From the NCBI GenBank assembly GCA_012519465.1, contig JAAYQD010000114.1:1-6609 (forward strand): a stretch of DNA of 6,609 nucleotides, read 5' to 3'. The position numbers were made by a program, and so were the translations under genes. The notes under the pieces are model-generated. The model was given only the letters and a program-made list of their open reading frames with translations. It was not told the origin of the DNA and searched no databases. Positions 5,915-6,609 of the stretch are shown here, in pieces (the stretch's first letter is position 1; the number at the start of each line of letters is the position of its first letter). This DNA is from Candidatus Cloacimonadota bacterium (GTDB lineage: Bacteria > Cloacimonadota > Cloacimonadia > Cloacimonadales > Cloacimonadaceae).

Positions 5915-6609
5915 TTCACGCTCCTGTAAAGCTCCAGATAACCCTCCACCATCTCTTCATAATTGCACAGCTCCCGGATTCTTCGCGCGGCTTTCTCTGC
6001 CTTTTCTTTGATCTGAGCAGGGTCTTGGGGCAGGCTCACCAAGGTTTTCACCAATGCCGGCCTATCGTCCAAGGGCACCACCCAGCCCACCTCGTTATTC
6101 ACCAGTTCCATGATGGATTCTATCGCAGAGCCCACCACGGGCAAGCCGCTGTAATTCGCCTCTATGATGCTGAAGGGCAGGGCTTCCCAGCGTGAATACA
6201 AGAGGAATACATCCATCTTTGCCAGCCATTGGCTCACGTTGCTATCCCAACCGGGGAGCAGAATCCGCTCGTTCATCTTTTTGGCGCTCACGATGCTGCG
6301 GCACAGGGCATAATGTTCCCCTTCTCCCACAAATACAAAGCGCAGCCGGGGCTGTTGGGCACAGGCTTCGCACGCCGCCAAAATCACCTCCACGATGTTC
6401 TTTTGCGTGGAAAAGCGCAGGGTGGAGCCGATCAGGATATCAGCATCCTTATCAATGCTGCGTGGCGGAGCCGTCAGCTTCTCTATTTCCTCATCTGGCA
6501 GGGCGTTATATACGGTCACCGCTTTGCGCTTGGGTATCAAACGCCAACGGATATAATTGAGTCTGTCACTATGATTCACAAAGGCGATATAATCTCCAAA
6601 CAATCCACC
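5911..6609 (-). CDS. GT4-family glycosyltransferase, N-terminus beyond the window
   Basis: The C-terminal portion (233 visible residues) of a retaining GT-B glycosyltransferase of the GT4 (Glycos_transf_1) type. Counting Leu at 6603 as residue 1, the donor-binding Rossmann half shows GSTLRFSTQKN (59-69), with the Arg and Lys that usually contact the nucleotide diphosphate, then FVFVGEGE (89-96) and LLPGWDSNVSQWLAKMDVFL (115-134). The catalytic-domain EX7E motif follows as E140-ALPFSII-E148, then NYSGLPVVGS. A typical family member has 350-400 residues, so roughly 130-160 acceptor-domain residues are missing on the right. The frame is open through the last base (GGT GGA TTG TTT), so TTG at 6603 is not a credible start. 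The stop TGA overlaps the ATG of the WecA-like gene. Likely role: adding a sugar to a lipid-linked glycan started by its neighbour. Donor and acceptor are unknown. Confidence 0.88.
   Translation of the reverse strand, partial: GGLFGDYIAFVNHSDRLNYIRWRLIPKRKAVTVYNALPDEEIEKLTAPPRSIDKDADILIGSTLRFSTQKNIVEVILAACEACAQQPRLRFVFVGEGEHYALCRSIVSAKKMNERILLPGWDSNVSQWLAKMDVFLLYSRWEALPFSIIEANYSGLPVVGSAIESIMELVNNEVGWVVPLDDRPALVKTLVSLPQDPAQIKEKAEKAARRIRELCNYEEMVEGYLELYRSVK
5921..5925 (-). promoter_or_regulatory. Ribosome-binding site of the WecA-like gene
   Basis: On the minus strand the sequence reads CAGGAGCGTGAA directly before the ATG at 5914. This puts AGGAG six bases from the start codon, inside the end of the upstream glycosyltransferase gene. 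It fixes the start of the WecA-like gene and allows translation both by coupling and by direct initiation. Confidence 0.75.

Noticed and set aside
6601..6603. TTG as the start codon of the glycosyltransferase
   Set aside because: The frame stays open to the window edge, and the visible part begins in mid-fold; a GT4 enzyme needs a further N-terminal domain.

Overview
The window looks like a bacterium of the Fibrobacterota-Chlorobiota-Bacteroidota (FCB) superphylum. The evidence is the C-terminal part of a SprA/Sov-like type IX secretion (T9SS) outer-membrane protein and a secreted beta-propeller protein ending in a YPNPF...SGVYFF...GKIVLIR sorting-type domain. My best guess is a Cloacimonadota-like lineage or a relative outside classical Bacteroidota. 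That guess rests on protein style only and is not secure. Base composition is about half GC by eye and even across the window. There are no RNA genes, insertion sequences, CRISPR arrays or phage genes.

Layout: the left third (to 2383, + strand) is the 3' part of the SprA-like gene, whose N-terminal portion lies beyond the left edge. An in-frame TAA at 71-73 interrupts it, although SprA-like sequence continues in the same frame on both sides. Within the gene sits a long charged, coiled-coil-like stretch followed by a short tandem repeat rich in D, F, G and K. The right two thirds (2409-6609, - strand) is a tight three-gene operon running right to left: a GT4-type glycosyltransferase cut by the right edge, a WecA/WbpL-type polyprenyl-phosphate sugar-1-phosphate transferase, and an 820-residue secreted propeller protein. 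Both junctions are 4-base ATGA overlaps. The SprA-like gene and the operon converge on a 25-base gap that contains one hairpin, a possible shared terminator.

How the genes may work together: SprA is the T9SS outer-membrane translocon barrel. In Porphyromonas gingivalis, PorZ (two seven-bladed propellers plus a sorting-like C-terminal domain) is a surface T9SS component that presents anionic LPS to the PorU sortase, which attaches that glycan to cargo. The 820-residue protein has the same overall plan: signal peptide, about 13 recognisable blade motifs, C-terminal sorting-type domain. It is co-transcribed with an enzyme type that starts lipid-linked polysaccharide synthesis and with a glycosyltransferase. 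The most interesting reading is therefore a compact T9SS-plus-anchor-glycan locus. The PorZ assignment and the functional link are inference, and a general secreted propeller protein beside a polysaccharide cluster is the main alternative.
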